This document shows, in pieces, positions 24,553-35,609 of a stretch of DNA of 64,000 nucleotides. The stretch is from the NCBI GenBank assembly GCA_964006375.1, contig OZ023270.1:52067120-52131119 (forward strand), written 5' to 3'. This DNA is from Tillus elongatus (Eukaryota; Arthropoda; Insecta; Coleoptera; Cleridae). The position numbers and the translations under genes are program-made. The notes under the pieces were generated by a model. It was not told the origin of the DNA and made no database searches. It worked only from the letters and a program-made list of their open reading frames with translations. The first letter of the stretch is position 1. Each line of letters starts with the position of its first letter.

Positions 24553-24849
24553 AAATCCAAATTTGGAATAATCATTGGCCTTAAAAAACAAAAATTGTGG
24601 GGATTAATAAAGTTATTAGAGTAACAAGTTCAACATATGTCAAAACTGTCGATGCATGTAGTCTTATACTGGTAACAATTTTGTATCCCAGGCCCCATCA
24701 GCGTCTACTTCCTTGTATAATGAGAGCCACGACTGTTTTCTTGCCTTCGTTATCGTTATATATTGATAAGGAGGTAGAAGCAGCTATTAGGATTGGGCGA
24801 GTCAATAAAAACGTGCTGTGAAGAGTACTATCATCAGTAAATCTCTAGA

Positions 24850-26000
24850 CCAGATTATTGGTGGTCATTTATATGCAAAAAAAGTGTGTCAGCCGAAGAG
24901 GTACTCTGTGGAACACCCACATTAATGTTTAATTCGTCTGATGAAACACCATCGACATCAACATGCAAGGAGCACTCCTTCAAAAAACTAGATAATGGTT
25001 TGAAAGGCAATCCATACGATGGAAGTTTATTGGGGAATACCGCATGCCAGAGTCGATAAAATGCTTTAGAAAGATCCAATAAAATTGCAAGATATTCTCC
25101 AAATTTTTCGAAATCAGAACTCCAAAGAAGAGGGATGTTTGTCACAACATCGCCAGTAGATCGGTTTTGACGAAAGCCGTATTGGCGATCACTTAGGATG
25201 TTTGGTTTTTCGGGGTATTTTATAAGCTCTATATTGATAACTTTTTTCCATAACTTTAGAGAAAACTGATAGAATGTAAATCAGACAATAGTTTCCCACA
25301 TCGGATTTTTTTCCCTACTTAGAGACATGCTGAACTCAAGTTTGTTCCCAGGAAAATGGAAACACCCCCATCTTTTAGGAGTAAACAATTTAGGAAGTAT
25401 TGCTGGGATTCCATTGTCTTGATGCCTTTGTATCAAATGTCCAATATGTGCTTAACCGTGCGGTGCCTGAAAAATATATTTCCCATTTTTTATATTAAAG
25501 CTGGACTAGTTGGTGTGCTCTTACCCTGTGGATTAAGCGTGGAATTGGAAGCACTTACATAGGCGAATAGATCAGCCTTTTCTTTTGAATACTCCATCAT
25601 TTGAAACCAGAAGAGCAAAGGAGCTGGTGGTGAATTTTCTACATATACTTTTTGCCACAGACCAGAAACGTGGGGTATTATTCAGCCATGAGATGATTTT
25701 GTACCTTATTAATTGGTGACAGTCATTTTTAACTTGATCGATTATCTGCTTGCAACTATTCCTTGCTAATACAAAGGCGACGTGAGTTTCGCTGCTCGAT
25801 TTTTTGTGCAAAAGATTGAAAGGGAGAATTTTTAGTAACTGCTTTTCGGCAAGCCTTATTTAGCCAGGGTTTTGGTTTCGACTTTACATGTTTTGATAAA
25901 TGACGAATAAAGGTTTCTAAGCCTAATACAATAATTTCGGTAATGAAGTTGGCACATTCTGTGGAATTACCAAAGTTCCTTAATGTATTGAATGATTTTA
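24850..26000 (-). mobile_element. LINE G: non-LTR retrotransposon RT fragment
   Basis: Read from right to left: KPWLNKACRKAV near 25860, KIISWLNNTPRFWSVAKSI near 25660, SDRQYGFRQNRSTGDVV near 25170, LAILLDLSKAFYRLWH near 25080 (motif A), then LNINVGVPQSTSSADTLFL near 24920 (motif B, normally GVPQGS). The YADD box and the C-terminus are missing. Multiple stops and shifts are present. It belongs to the Jockey/CR1-like group with a KLPSYGL-type motif. Confidence 0.75.
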
Positions 26001-26984
26001 CATATGTTTTATGTACATGTTAGGTTTTATTATGTAGTGAAATAAAATGGAATGATTAATGAAGATGATATTTCTTTTACTCAATTAAGTGAATGTCTAT
26101 GTAATTTAGAAGACGATTACCGTTAACAATGTGGCTTTTGAATATTTTCTTAAAACCAAATGGGCAATGATCTGTTAAGCATTATGACTACTACAGAAAT
26201 TAAAATATTCTGGAAATCTGCAGCATAAGAAGAAGACACACAAAACAGCAATTAAGAAATTATAAAAACACTGCCACATAAACAAGTTTTACAAATATTA
26301 AGGCTGCGATATCCTAGATGAAGAAGTACCTCCGACAAAGATAGAAAATATTATCTTGTAAAGTGCTGGTCAACATCTTGAACTAAAGCTTTCCTTGAAA
26401 ACTGTATGATTCTATTGAAAGTCTTGCTAAGTTGAGCTACTTCTCAGAAGGTGGCGTCAGTTTCGGCTTCGTATTTATAGAAAAGTGGTAATAATTTTGC
26501 CTTTGAAAAATGCTACGTTGTCGGTTGTCTGCTCTTTGTTTATATTCCATGCTTCTGGGAGCGGAGGTAGATGGAAAAGATAGGAATTCTATTGTATGCC
26601 TTTGGATGAACTTGAGACAGACAATATTTCTGCCTATAACAATAAGCGGTCAACCGTTAGGGGACAACTACTTTTACAGCATTTATCCAGCATAACTGTT
26701 GATTATGGCATTTATCAGAAGAGACAAGAAATTCAGATCATGGATTGAGGTCCGGTCTAATCTTATACACAATCACAGTGTTCCAGCAAATTTTCATAAA
26801 AAAATTTGAGTATGCAGATCAAGCCTTTAAACTCTCAAAACATTTCTTCAAATGAACGCAAATTAATTTTGATTAAACGTCGACAAATTAGCCTGCTCAA
26901 TCGGACCAATTTAAAAACAAATAGATTTGTATTGTTGAAACATGTAAATCTATTTTGGTAAAACTTCGTTTATTTGTTGCTTTT
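26001..26984. other. Intronic, nothing recognised
   Basis: Scattered short frames without motifs. It may include the decayed 5' part of LINE G near 26000-26100. Confidence 0.35.
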
Positions 26985-27105
26985 CATATACTTTTGTGTA
27001 CCAAAATTTAAGTTTCTAGGTTAGTGGAAAATTGAGTTATAAAAATGTACAAACTTTTAATGAAAATGAGCTACCATACGGCACTGCCTGCGCCCGGACG
27101 GGTAC
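26985..27105 (+). mobile_element. TA-centred MITE, 3' fragment (copy h)
   Basis: Contains ACCAAAATTTAAGTTTCTAGGTTAG and, at 27070, GCTACCATACGGCACTGCC followed by TGCGCCC, matching the 3' end of copies d and e (ACCATAGGGCACTTGCTGTG). Confidence 0.55.
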
Positions 27106-27329
27106 TGCTTTGGAGATGTGTTTTTCAACATAATCCTAAAATTTATCCTAAAAAAATAGTATTGTATTTTGTTTCTTTACCGTCTGCCTATCTCAGGGAC
27201 TATGTCCAGTCACCGATGACAGTCAGACATTTCGCCTTACTCTATATTTAACCGAACTCCCGGAGTTTGTAAACAGGTCAGGGTTGTTTTACATGCCTAA
27301 CATCGCGTGGTGCACAAGACCGAAATCTT

Positions 27330-27822
27330 GGCGGCCTTTCTGAAGTGCAGGTGCAGGCATTCAACTTGCTCAAGCACAATGCGATTGTCACGGCAGTTGT
27401 TATGCTTTAATATGTACCGAATTAACAATTATTTAAGAGCCTCAGTGGTTCAGGGGCAAGAACGTGTGCCTCTGAACCGTAGGGTACTGGGTTCGATCCC
27501 AGGGTTCTCCTTTTACTTTTTCAGTACAAACTGTAACATTAACATCAAACAAGGTTCTGGCATTGTATTTGAGTAAGTTGAATGTCTGCACGTTCCGTCC
27601 TTCGGAGGGGGCGTAAAGCCGTCGGTCCCGTGTCCATGCAATGTTGGGCACGTTAAAGATCCCTACCCTCCTTATAGAAAGGCAGGGGTTCGGCAAAATT
27701 GAAAAGCTGTAGTAGGAATCGAATCCAGAACATCTGACATGAAGGCCAATGGTCTACCTACTAAGCTACTGAGACCGCTACTTGAGATAGATCGATACCA
27801 AAAATATAGCAATATCCAATTG
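27330..27822 (-). mobile_element. SINE2 copy 2, split by a SINE1 insertion
   Basis: Two reverse-strand halves. 27701-27822 holds the head (the complement of GGTCTCAGTAGCTTAGTAGG and GGATTCGATTCC) and the upstream block seen in copy 1. 27330-27436 holds the body. SINE1 copy B lies between them on the opposite strand. The join AGCTTTTC / TAAATAATT matches neighbouring sequence in the uninterrupted copy near 22200. Confidence 0.7.
27437..27700 (+). mobile_element. SINE1 copy B, nested in SINE2
   Basis: The head GAGCCTCAGTGGTTCAGG with B box GGTTCGATCCC is followed by the usual body to CAGGGGTTCGGCAAAATT, where it stops. The terminal 60 or so bases present in copy D are missing. Close similarity to copies A and D suggests a fairly recent insertion. 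Confidence 0.85.
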
Positions 27823-27839
27823 TAAGGCTAGATGCATTC

Positions 27840-28112
27840 TCACAACTATTAGAACCGTAGACCGGTTTCGCTCTAATTAGAGCTCGTCGGTACGGCATAC
27901 TAATTGCTGTGAAAATACACCTATAAAGTAATACGACTATGGTAGCCAGCCTTCCAACACTAAGTGAGTAGTGAACATGTTGACACCTAGTTGCGAAACC
28001 AAGTAGTATGTTATCACGCCAGCTCCAAATAACACAAAGTGTTAAAAAAATTGAGACTGTATACAACCAACAATTTAGTAAATTGTCAGCCCTGGCCCAT
28101 TTCTACCCTAAT
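27840..28112 (+). repeat. Short retroposon R3, longer copy
   Basis: The 3' portion (ACTAAGTGAGTAGTGAACAT ... GTCAGCCCTGGCCCATTTCT then ACCCTAATA) matches the 153-bp copy at 30400-30552. The 5' portion contains TAGAACCGTAGACCGGTTTC. The start is uncertain. Confidence 0.6.
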
Positions 28113-29561
28113 ATAGGGACATAACGGAATATAGGAAAAAGCAAAACATATAACCCATACATTTGCAGTCATATCCAATCTCTTGACTGTAGTGCGAAAT
28201 TAGTACATATATTGTACTTACTTATTTACGCCTACCATAATATTTGTAACATTATACAGACACTACCAACAAAAAATTAGTGGATGAACCATTAAAAAAA
28301 TTTTATTCAATTATGGTAGTTTTTACTTCAATATAAATTATAAGATTTTTAATGTGATTAGGTCCTAATAAAAGTGTGCGGATATTCTTATATCCTTTTT
28401 TTCTATAAGTATAATTTTCTCTGTAGAAAATTTGTAAGCTTATTGCACGGGATTCATAAAATGCTTTATTTGACAAACGAAAAGTTAATGTTTAAGCACC
28501 CAATTAATTTTGTCTGTCAAATAATGCATTGTAAAATTAATGTCAATGGCAAATTTTACCGTTATTTTCATCATTGTTAAGTACCTCATTTATTTTACGT
28601 TGTCAAAAGCTTATGGTTATCGAAGTATTCAATTTCGGTGAGTTTTTATTACACTGACAACACTGCTTATGCCGGAGGTAGACAGTCATTGGATCTGATG
28701 CAAACGCCCTCTGTTATACAATTGCCCAATTTGTTATCTCTCAGCTCAGTGACAATACAGTTGCACTTGTACTGAATTCGCCTCGGGCAGCCGTAAAATT
28801 CATATTGTGTGGACATTTAATAAAAACGTAATTTAAAAAAAACTAGAAGGGCTACATACTTATATTTTATTTCAATCGAATTTTTACATGTTCCTGCAGG
28901 TAATGAATAGTCAAAGTCATCTCTTTTGGATCATGTTCGTATATATAATCTTATCTAAATTGTTGGAATATTCAAGTGAATTTCAATCAATTATAACAAA
29001 TAACACAACATATTTTTTGAATTTGCGATCATTCATCACCACTTGTGGTTTGTCTAGATTATGCAGCTTTTTAAATTGTTCCCGTACACCTACTATTTCT
29101 TGAGATAATTACAATTTAAGGAGGCCTTGTTTTCCTATACTAAAGTGATAGCTAAATGCCAGCCACCCTTAAGCATTCAACCATAAAAAAATTGTGACTG
29201 TTGAAAGAACACTAAATTCGAATTAATGTCCAAAATTTTTTGAAAAATGCTTTGAAGTTAACTGATATAGGAATATATGGCAACAATTAATTACTGATTA
29301 CTTATCCGAATAAATTTAAAACATAAACGTTTCGATTTAGGTGTAAAAGTTATGTTTTAATTTATTAGTTTATTGATACATATATCCTAATCCTAATGTA
29401 ACTTATTTCTTTAATATACATTTCTCTTATAAATTTTATTTATGGCTTATAAACATAATACAATAAGACTGAATTCCAATTTTTTTTTCATAATTTTGGT
29501 ATACAGGGTTTGAAAGGTTCTGCTGTATTAAAAAATAATCTAAATGGTTATTTAAACTTAC
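28113..29561. other. Intronic, nothing recognised
   Basis: AT-rich with short frames only. A locally GC-richer stretch at 28670-28800 has no identified match. Confidence 0.35.
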
Positions 29562-29687
29562 CACAGAGTTGGGCGATGAGTAATTGTTAGTAGTGTAATT
29601 CCCATGTCAATTATGTTCTGATAAATATGACTTTCCACATCAATTGAAACAGCTGAAGTACATTCATCTAATAAAGCATATTTAGGC
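29562..29687 (-). CDS. Abcd1: ABCD1/2-like transporter, Walker B and H-loop exon
   Basis: 126 bases, phase 2 at both ends. After completing a Lys with the previous exon it reads [18 protein letters not shown] (Walker B ALLDE and D-loop region) and [14 protein letters not shown] (switch His). The acceptor is TTGTTCTAG at 29688-29690 and the donor is GTAAGT at 29561-29556. The sequence is collinear with human ABCD1 in this region. Frame intact. The catalytic Glu after Walker B and the H-loop His are present, so the nucleotide-binding domain should be functional. Confidence 0.93.
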
Positions 29688-30399
29688 CTAGAACAACATA
29701 CCTAATGTAAAATACATATAGAATATAAATAGTAGAAGCATAGGAAGTCCATTATGGTAGTGAATTTTATAAAAAAACTTGATTTTAGAAAAAATGAATT
29801 CATTTATCTGATAAAACGTAAAAATATAAGTTATATTCTAGGTATATGACCAAATTCATTTTTATTTTCATCACCACATATTATTCCTACACTTTAAAAA
29901 ATATTTTACTAAATAACCACCATGTACATTTTTTCACAGTTGAGTGCAGAATTTAATTTTATATGGTTTTGCATAAAGCTTCAAGAAAATGTTGAAAAAA
30001 TTTGAGTTAGTTATTTGTTTTGTTTTACATAGGTCATTACTTTAATGTAGTAGAATTAAATGTTTCAGTACTAGTGTAATTTTTGTATTATTTGATAAAA
30101 AGTATGTCTAAAATAGCAGCATTATTGCTAAAAGTAACATTTATTACTAGTTCATGTAGCTTACTTTTAGCAAATACAGTTAACAATAGAATATATCTAT
30201 TATTTTGGGTAAGTTTTTTTTTCCTGCAAGCTTGGTAATGTTTTTTTTATTATTTTTTTATTCAGTATAATAATACACCATAAAAACCCTTTAAGGGTTA
30301 TGTCTGACAACATAATAAAAAAACATAAATTTAACATGTGTAATTGGGAACTAGTTTTTAATACTACATTAATGTCTCTATTATCATAATTAAGGTACT
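29688..30399. other. Intronic, AT-rich; left target copy of R3 at 30385-30399
   Basis: No coding. The last 15 bases are the left member of the target duplication of the R3 retroposon. Confidence 0.5.
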
Positions 30400-30552
30400 A
30401 AGTGAGTGGTGAACGTGTCGCCACTTAGTTCGGAACCAAGTACTATGTTGTCACGCCCGCTCCAAATAACACAGCGTGTTAAAAATAGAGATGGTATACA
30501 ACTAACTAACAATTTAAAAAATTGTTAGCCCTGGCCCATTTCTACCCCAATA
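30400..30552 (+). mobile_element. Short retroposon R3, 153 bp, with 15-bp target duplication
   Basis: Flanked by perfect 15-base copies of CATAATTAAGGTACT at 30385-30399 and 30553-30567. The body (AAGTGAGTGGTGAACGTGTC ... CTGGCCCATTTCTACCCC) matches the 3' part of the copy at 27840-28112, so this is a 5'-truncated insertion. There is no ORF. A 15-bp duplication is typical of LINE-mediated target-primed reverse transcription. Confidence 0.8.
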
Positions 30553-30588
30553 CATAATTAAGGTACTTAATGGGAATGAAATCTATTA

Positions 30589-31934
30589 TCATAGTGTTCT
30601 CTTGTTCAGCAAGTACTTCTTTATCTCACTTTTCCATTTGTTTGTTTTTAATCTTTCCATTTCTTCAAGTCTTTCATTGTATAGTTTTACACCATTAAAT
30701 AGTATCCTTTTTTGTCCTGTGTTTGTTCTTGCAGCCTCTGTTCTTATGTCTAAATGTCTCATTGTACCATAACTATGTACTTCGTTGCTGTGTCTCATCT
30801 GCAGTTCTGGTTCATTTATTTCTCCCTGTCTTAGTTTGCGGATGATTTTCATTGTTTCATAATTTGTTAGTTCTGCAATGTCTAATTGTTTAGGTCTTCT
30901 GAAAACTTAATTTGTTGGGGTCCAATAACTCAGATCATATATTAATTTTAGGATTTTATTTTGTATCCTTTGTATACTAGATATATCTGTTTTATTGCCA
31001 GTTCCCCAGAAAGGAATCATGTACATCAATTTACTTTTTATATATGCCTCGTAGAACATTATCTTCTGTGATTTTGGGAGACAGTTTTTGATTTTATAAG
31101 CCATTGCTATATATGATGATATCTCCAATTTTAGTTAATTTATGTGTTTATTCCATTTTAAGTTTTTATCAATGTTTAGGCCTATATATTTTACACTGTC
31201 TACTTATTTTATGCTTCTTCCTTTAATTGTAATATTCATTTGGTGTCGTTTAGTGGTTTTCTGTATGTGGATTAAGTAGCATTTCTTTTCATTTCTAGTT
31301 AGACGATTTGTGTTTGTCCATCTCATTAGTAGTTCTAGATCTTCATTTATCTCAGCTTTGGTTTTCTTGTCGTCCACAGTTTCATAGAAAATTGTCAAGT
31401 TATCTGCATACATCATTTGTTTCCCATTCAATTTGTATAGGCTCAGTTCGTTTATGTATAGTATATACAGGTATGGTCCTAGAATGGACCCTTGTGGAAC
31501 GCCACAGGTCATGTGAGTTCGTTCACTTTTCACATCTCCTATTTGTGTGTAGTGCTTTCTATTTTGTAGATAACTTTTTAGCAGCTTCAACACGTTTCCT
31601 GTTATTCCCATATTTTCAAGTTTAGCATTCATTATTTCGATGTCTATAGTGTCAAAGGCTTTACGGTAATCCAGGATCAGACCTGTTATGCATTCCCCTC
31701 TGTCCAAAGCACTCTGCAGATAGTTCATTAAGTTTAACATTGCAGTTGTTGTAGATTTTTGTTTTTGGAAACCATGTTGACAGTTTGTTATGAGTCCAAT
31801 ACTTTCTATGTAGTCTGTTAGTCTTGTATGTATAACTTTATCAAAAATCTTGCTAAATACCGTTAGGTTAGATATGAATCTGTAGTTATTTGGCATAAGT
31901 TTACTTCCTTCTTTAAAAATTGGTGTGTTTCTAG
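30589..31934 (-). mobile_element. LINE H, 3' half (RT to C-terminus)
   Basis: 31934-31204 is an open RT segment: IFKEGSKLMPNNYRFISNL, GLILDYRKAFDTIDIEIM (motif A), CGVPQGSILGPYLYILYIN (motif B) and QMMYADNLTIFYE (motif C, YADN where YADD is usual). 31128-30907 (KLMYMIPFWGTGNKTD) and 30852-30589 (RILFNGVKLYNERLEEM) complete the C-terminus after stops at about 31204 and 30907. The apparent protein start at 32040 lies in MITE sequence and is not real. The element is in the sense orientation of the ABCD gene, inside an intron. Confidence 0.85.
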
Positions 31935-32321
31935 TAGAGGTGTGCGAACCCATGTTTTGTTCGAACCGAACTATGAACGAACCCAAGCAAATATGTTGCC
32001 TCGAACTTCGAACCTCTGAAATAGTATGTCTAAGGTTCACAGTCGAACTTCGAACTTCTTAGCAATTCAAAATCGAACATCGAACTACCCAAAATTCTTC
32101 AGTGGTCATATATCATTTCCTTAAATACAAAATTTAGGAATATTGTACCAACAATATTTGATATGTGAACGATTCCAATTCTTTTTACAAAAAGGAAGAG
32201 TGCGACAAATTTGCAGGTTGATTGGGTGAAAATGCCTTCTGGTGCTGATTGTTGTGGAAATGGGTCAACGTTAAATCGAAAATACAAAAACAACAAATAT
32301 TTTAAACTATTTTCGATTTAT

Positions 32322-32413
<92 letters not shown>

Positions 32414-33058
32414 CTGAATTATAAATATGTTGTTGTTTGGCATTAGCCGGGCAGTTTTAGCAAACAGATTGAGATGGGTCAAAGTGAGCATGATAGGTAT
32501 AAAATAACCACTTAAAATTGGAACTGTCTCCTGATTGTGAATATTTAACTGTTTTGGCTCATGTTAAAACCAGTGTTTTCCAAAGTCAATCAGCAATTAT
32601 CCTCATAAATTCTGAAAATTTACGTTACCGATCGCTTTCGAACACCGTCATCATAATGTTGTTACTGAAAAATGTGTTGGGAGGCTAGGATATATAAGAA
32701 AAATTATTATGTTATTGCTAAATGGCTCCGTCGTGTCTCAATGTGCCCACTAACTGTCAAAAATATGCATGAGTGAAGTCTCCTAAAATTATACTATCCA
32801 CTCAATGAGACCGATAACGAGTTTAAAGCGCCGCTACCGAGTTAACGGGGCCGCAACTACGCTGTCTTTGGCAGCATTCAATGCCTGTAAAGTTAAATCT
32901 CGAAGTATTTTTGAGCAACGAACTTCGAACTATTCTAGAAAATTACATATTTCGAACTTCGAACAAATTCAACATCGCTAGTGCGAACATATTTTCAAAC
33001 CGAAGGTTCGGTTCGAGTTCGGGTTCGGTTCGTAATTTCGAAGCTTCGCACACCTCTA
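31935..33058 (-). mobile_element. hAT-type MITE, copy 2, with perfect 8-bp target duplication
   Basis: Termini TAGAGGTGTGCGAA and complement, flanked by GTTTCTAG at 31927-31934 and 33059-33066. Aligns end to end, in reverse, with the copy at 8123-9165. A TA tract (32324-32411) is present where copy 1 has only CTATAGATCTAGA. It splits LINE H between the segment before the RT core and the RT core. Confidence 0.92.
32324..32411. repeat. (TA)n tract inside the hAT MITE
   Basis: About 88 bases of TA with one slip near 32373. It is absent from the other MITE copy. Confidence 0.95.
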
Positions 33059-33066
33059 GTTTCTAG

Positions 33067-34335
33067 CTATTTTGAGTTCTTCAGGGAAGTGTCCATCTTT
33101 GATGTGCTGATTTACCAATTTTACTATTGTCGGTGCCAGTATATGGGCTAATTTTTTATGTAGATTGGTTTTATTCCATCATAGCCTGGTGACGCATATG
33201 TTTTAAGGTTTTTTATTACTGAGATTATCTCTTTTTCATTTACTGGTCTCATATACATAGACGTTTGGGTATCATACTTTTTTTTGTTCTGCTGCTTCTA
33301 GACAGCTTCCTGTGATTGCCTGCGCCAGTGTGCTTCCTATATTTGTGTGGTAATTATTCAAAATGTTCACTATATCTTGCCTACTTGTTGTTGTCTGCAG
33401 TACGTCAGTTCCCTTCGCAATTTCTTTTATATCTACTTTCTTTGTGTCTGTTCCTGTTTTTAAATTATTTATTGTTCTCCATATTTTTTTAATATCTCCA
33501 TCAGCCGACTTTATTTTATTTGTATTGTACTGCTTCTTACTTGCTTCAATTTGTTTCTTTACAATTTTTTGTTTATTTTTGAAATCAAGTTTTAATTGTT
33601 CACTGTAACCATTCTTCGCCATTTTTTATATGCCTTGTTTCTCTGTTTAATTTTGCTGTAAATTTCTCTTGTCATCCACCCTTCATGCGATGAATTTGTG
33701 TATTTCTTTGTTTCTTCCGTGGTTGCATTTTTTTATCTCACTCTGTATCAATTCTTGAAGCTGTTCAAAGCTATCTATCGGCTCCTTTAGTTTGGTTTTC
33801 AAACTGTTGTTTAGTATTTTGTAATCTGTCTTTCTTATCTTGTATGTCTTTCTTTCATTTTTTTTTGTATTTTTCCTGGTAATCTTATTTCTAATCTGAT
33901 CGCTCTGTGATCACTTAAATGTGTCTCAAATAGAGTAATTTTAGGTTCTATCTTGAAATGTATATTCGATATTATATGATCAATAATAGAATGGTTCTGT
34001 TGGATTTCTTCTCGTGAAATTTTCTATGTCAACCTTATTTAAAATTTTGTAATCCTTTCCTGTTAGCATTGCTATACATTCATTCACTATTGTTTCGTCC
34101 TTTTTTAACACATTTATATATTCATAACCCCGATTATAATTGAGCGTTTTTATGGTCTAATATGTCTGAGTTCAATCGTTCATAGAAATCTGGTAAATCA
34201 TTTTAATTAGGTTTTCTATACACTACAATCAAATGCAGGTTTAAATCACACAACTCAATCTTTAGGAAATTATGTTGTTTTGTTATAAATATGTATATAC
34301 CAAAAATACAAGTACATACAAGCCAAAGATTAATT
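33067..34335 (-). mobile_element. LINE H, 5' half (end of endonuclease, linker)
   Basis: Coding resumes beyond the MITE. 33622-33272 gives KKIWRTINNLKTGTDTKKVD, and the next part, in broken frames, leads to the RT. 34300-34150 gives LNLHLIVVYRKPN and DLPDFYERLNSDIL, an endonuclease-like segment (VVYRxPN). Multiple frame breaks occur in 33640-34200. The 5' end is missing. Confidence 0.7.
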
Positions 34336-34731
34336 TTCTTAATAAGAAAAGCAGTATTTTTCATTAATAAAAAATCATTAGGTTGACACAATTGCAGTCT
34401 AAAAAAATAAACTGGGGAACGGTGCACTTCACCGCAACTACATATTAACGTGATTATAATAAAATATGGCCTAAAAACAGTTGTACATACCTTAATAAAG
34501 TAAAACAATGCGGTATATTTCGTTTTTAATAACCTTTCAATGATAAACGCAATTAAAACCTTTAGGTTTACACCAAATACGTATATTTTTGTACCTGAGG
34601 TTATGACTGTTGTTTCTTTGACATATTAGATGGAGATAGGCGTTGTTGTCAGTTTTGAAGCTATTTCATTATTACTGGGTACTATGTGTCTTCTTTTTTC
34701 TTTAGGGAAATTTTCCTCCCCCTTTTTTGTT

Positions 34732-35382
34732 CGTTAAAGGTTTACTTTTGGGGTGCGCATTCTATTTTTATGAAATTTTTTATATAGACGTGTTTTAGTG
34801 TGTAGATGACAAAAATCACAATAAAAATTGGGGCAGAAGCCAACTTTGGTAGTTATTTTTTTACACATTTTTGGGGGTCGTTCGTTTTATATCAAGCTAA
34901 AGAACGGTGTATTCCACTATTCTAATTCATTTTCACATAGTTAGTGCACCCCCTTAACTGTCTATGTATCTCTGAAAATTACCCTTCTTTTCTTCATATA
35001 AGTTGAAATTGACATTAGACATTAAGTTAGCTTTATATGTCAAATGTCAATTTCAAGTTAGGATCGGATATACGATTAAAAGAAGGGTAATTTTCAGACA
35101 CATAAACAGTTAAGGGGTACACTAACTATGTGAAAATGAATTAAAATAGTGGAATACACCCTTCTTTAGCTCGATATAAAACGAACGACCCCCAAAAATG
35201 TGTAAAACATGTCGCAAAAGTGAGTATAACCTACAATTTTCCAACAAAAAATTCCAAATAACGCCATTAGTTGACATTTGCCCTAATTTTTATTGTGATT
35301 TTCGTCATCTACACCCTAAAACACGTCTATATACAAAATTTCATAAAAATCGAACACACGCACCAAAAGTAAACCTTTACTG
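34732..35382. mobile_element. Foldback element (about 650 bp)
   Basis: Two arms of roughly 290-320 bases in inverted orientation. The left begins with TTAAAGGTTTACTTTTGGGG and the right ends with the complement of AGTAAAGGTTTACTTTTGG. Internal matches include ATAGACGTGTTTTAG, GGGGGTCGTTCGTTTTATAT and CTGAAAATTACCCTTCTTTT. The centre is near 35035. No clear target duplication was found. There are no ORFs apart from chance frames. Confidence 0.8.
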
Positions 35383-35609
35383 TTCCTTCTTTCAGCTTTT
35401 GATTAGGCAGGTCAGGAAGGACGGTCGGCAGGATTGTGTGTAAAAAGCATTTTAGACTTTTATTTCGTTACAGTGGCAAAACACTCTTGGAATTAGATAT
35501 TAGATATTCAATGTGGCAACGCAGCTGAAAATTGACACTTCGAAACGTGAAAATGGTGCATTTTAGAGAATTTCATTTCGCAATTATTCTGTTATTTATG
35601 GTTTTCCTG
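35383..35609. other. Spacer, nothing recognised
   Basis: Short sequence between the foldback and the RNase H-bearing LINE. No motif seen. Confidence 0.4.

Noticed and set aside
31204..32040. A 278-residue protein starting at 32040
   Set aside because: The first 35 or so residues are translated hAT MITE sequence, identical in kind to the frame at 9060 in the other MITE copy. The real content is LINE RT from about 31934 downward.
34200..34508. Independent small secreted or membrane protein on the minus strand
   Set aside because: Its C-terminal third (LNLHLIVVYRKPN) is LINE endonuclease sequence continuous with the LINE to the left. The rest is AT-driven hydrophobic translation.
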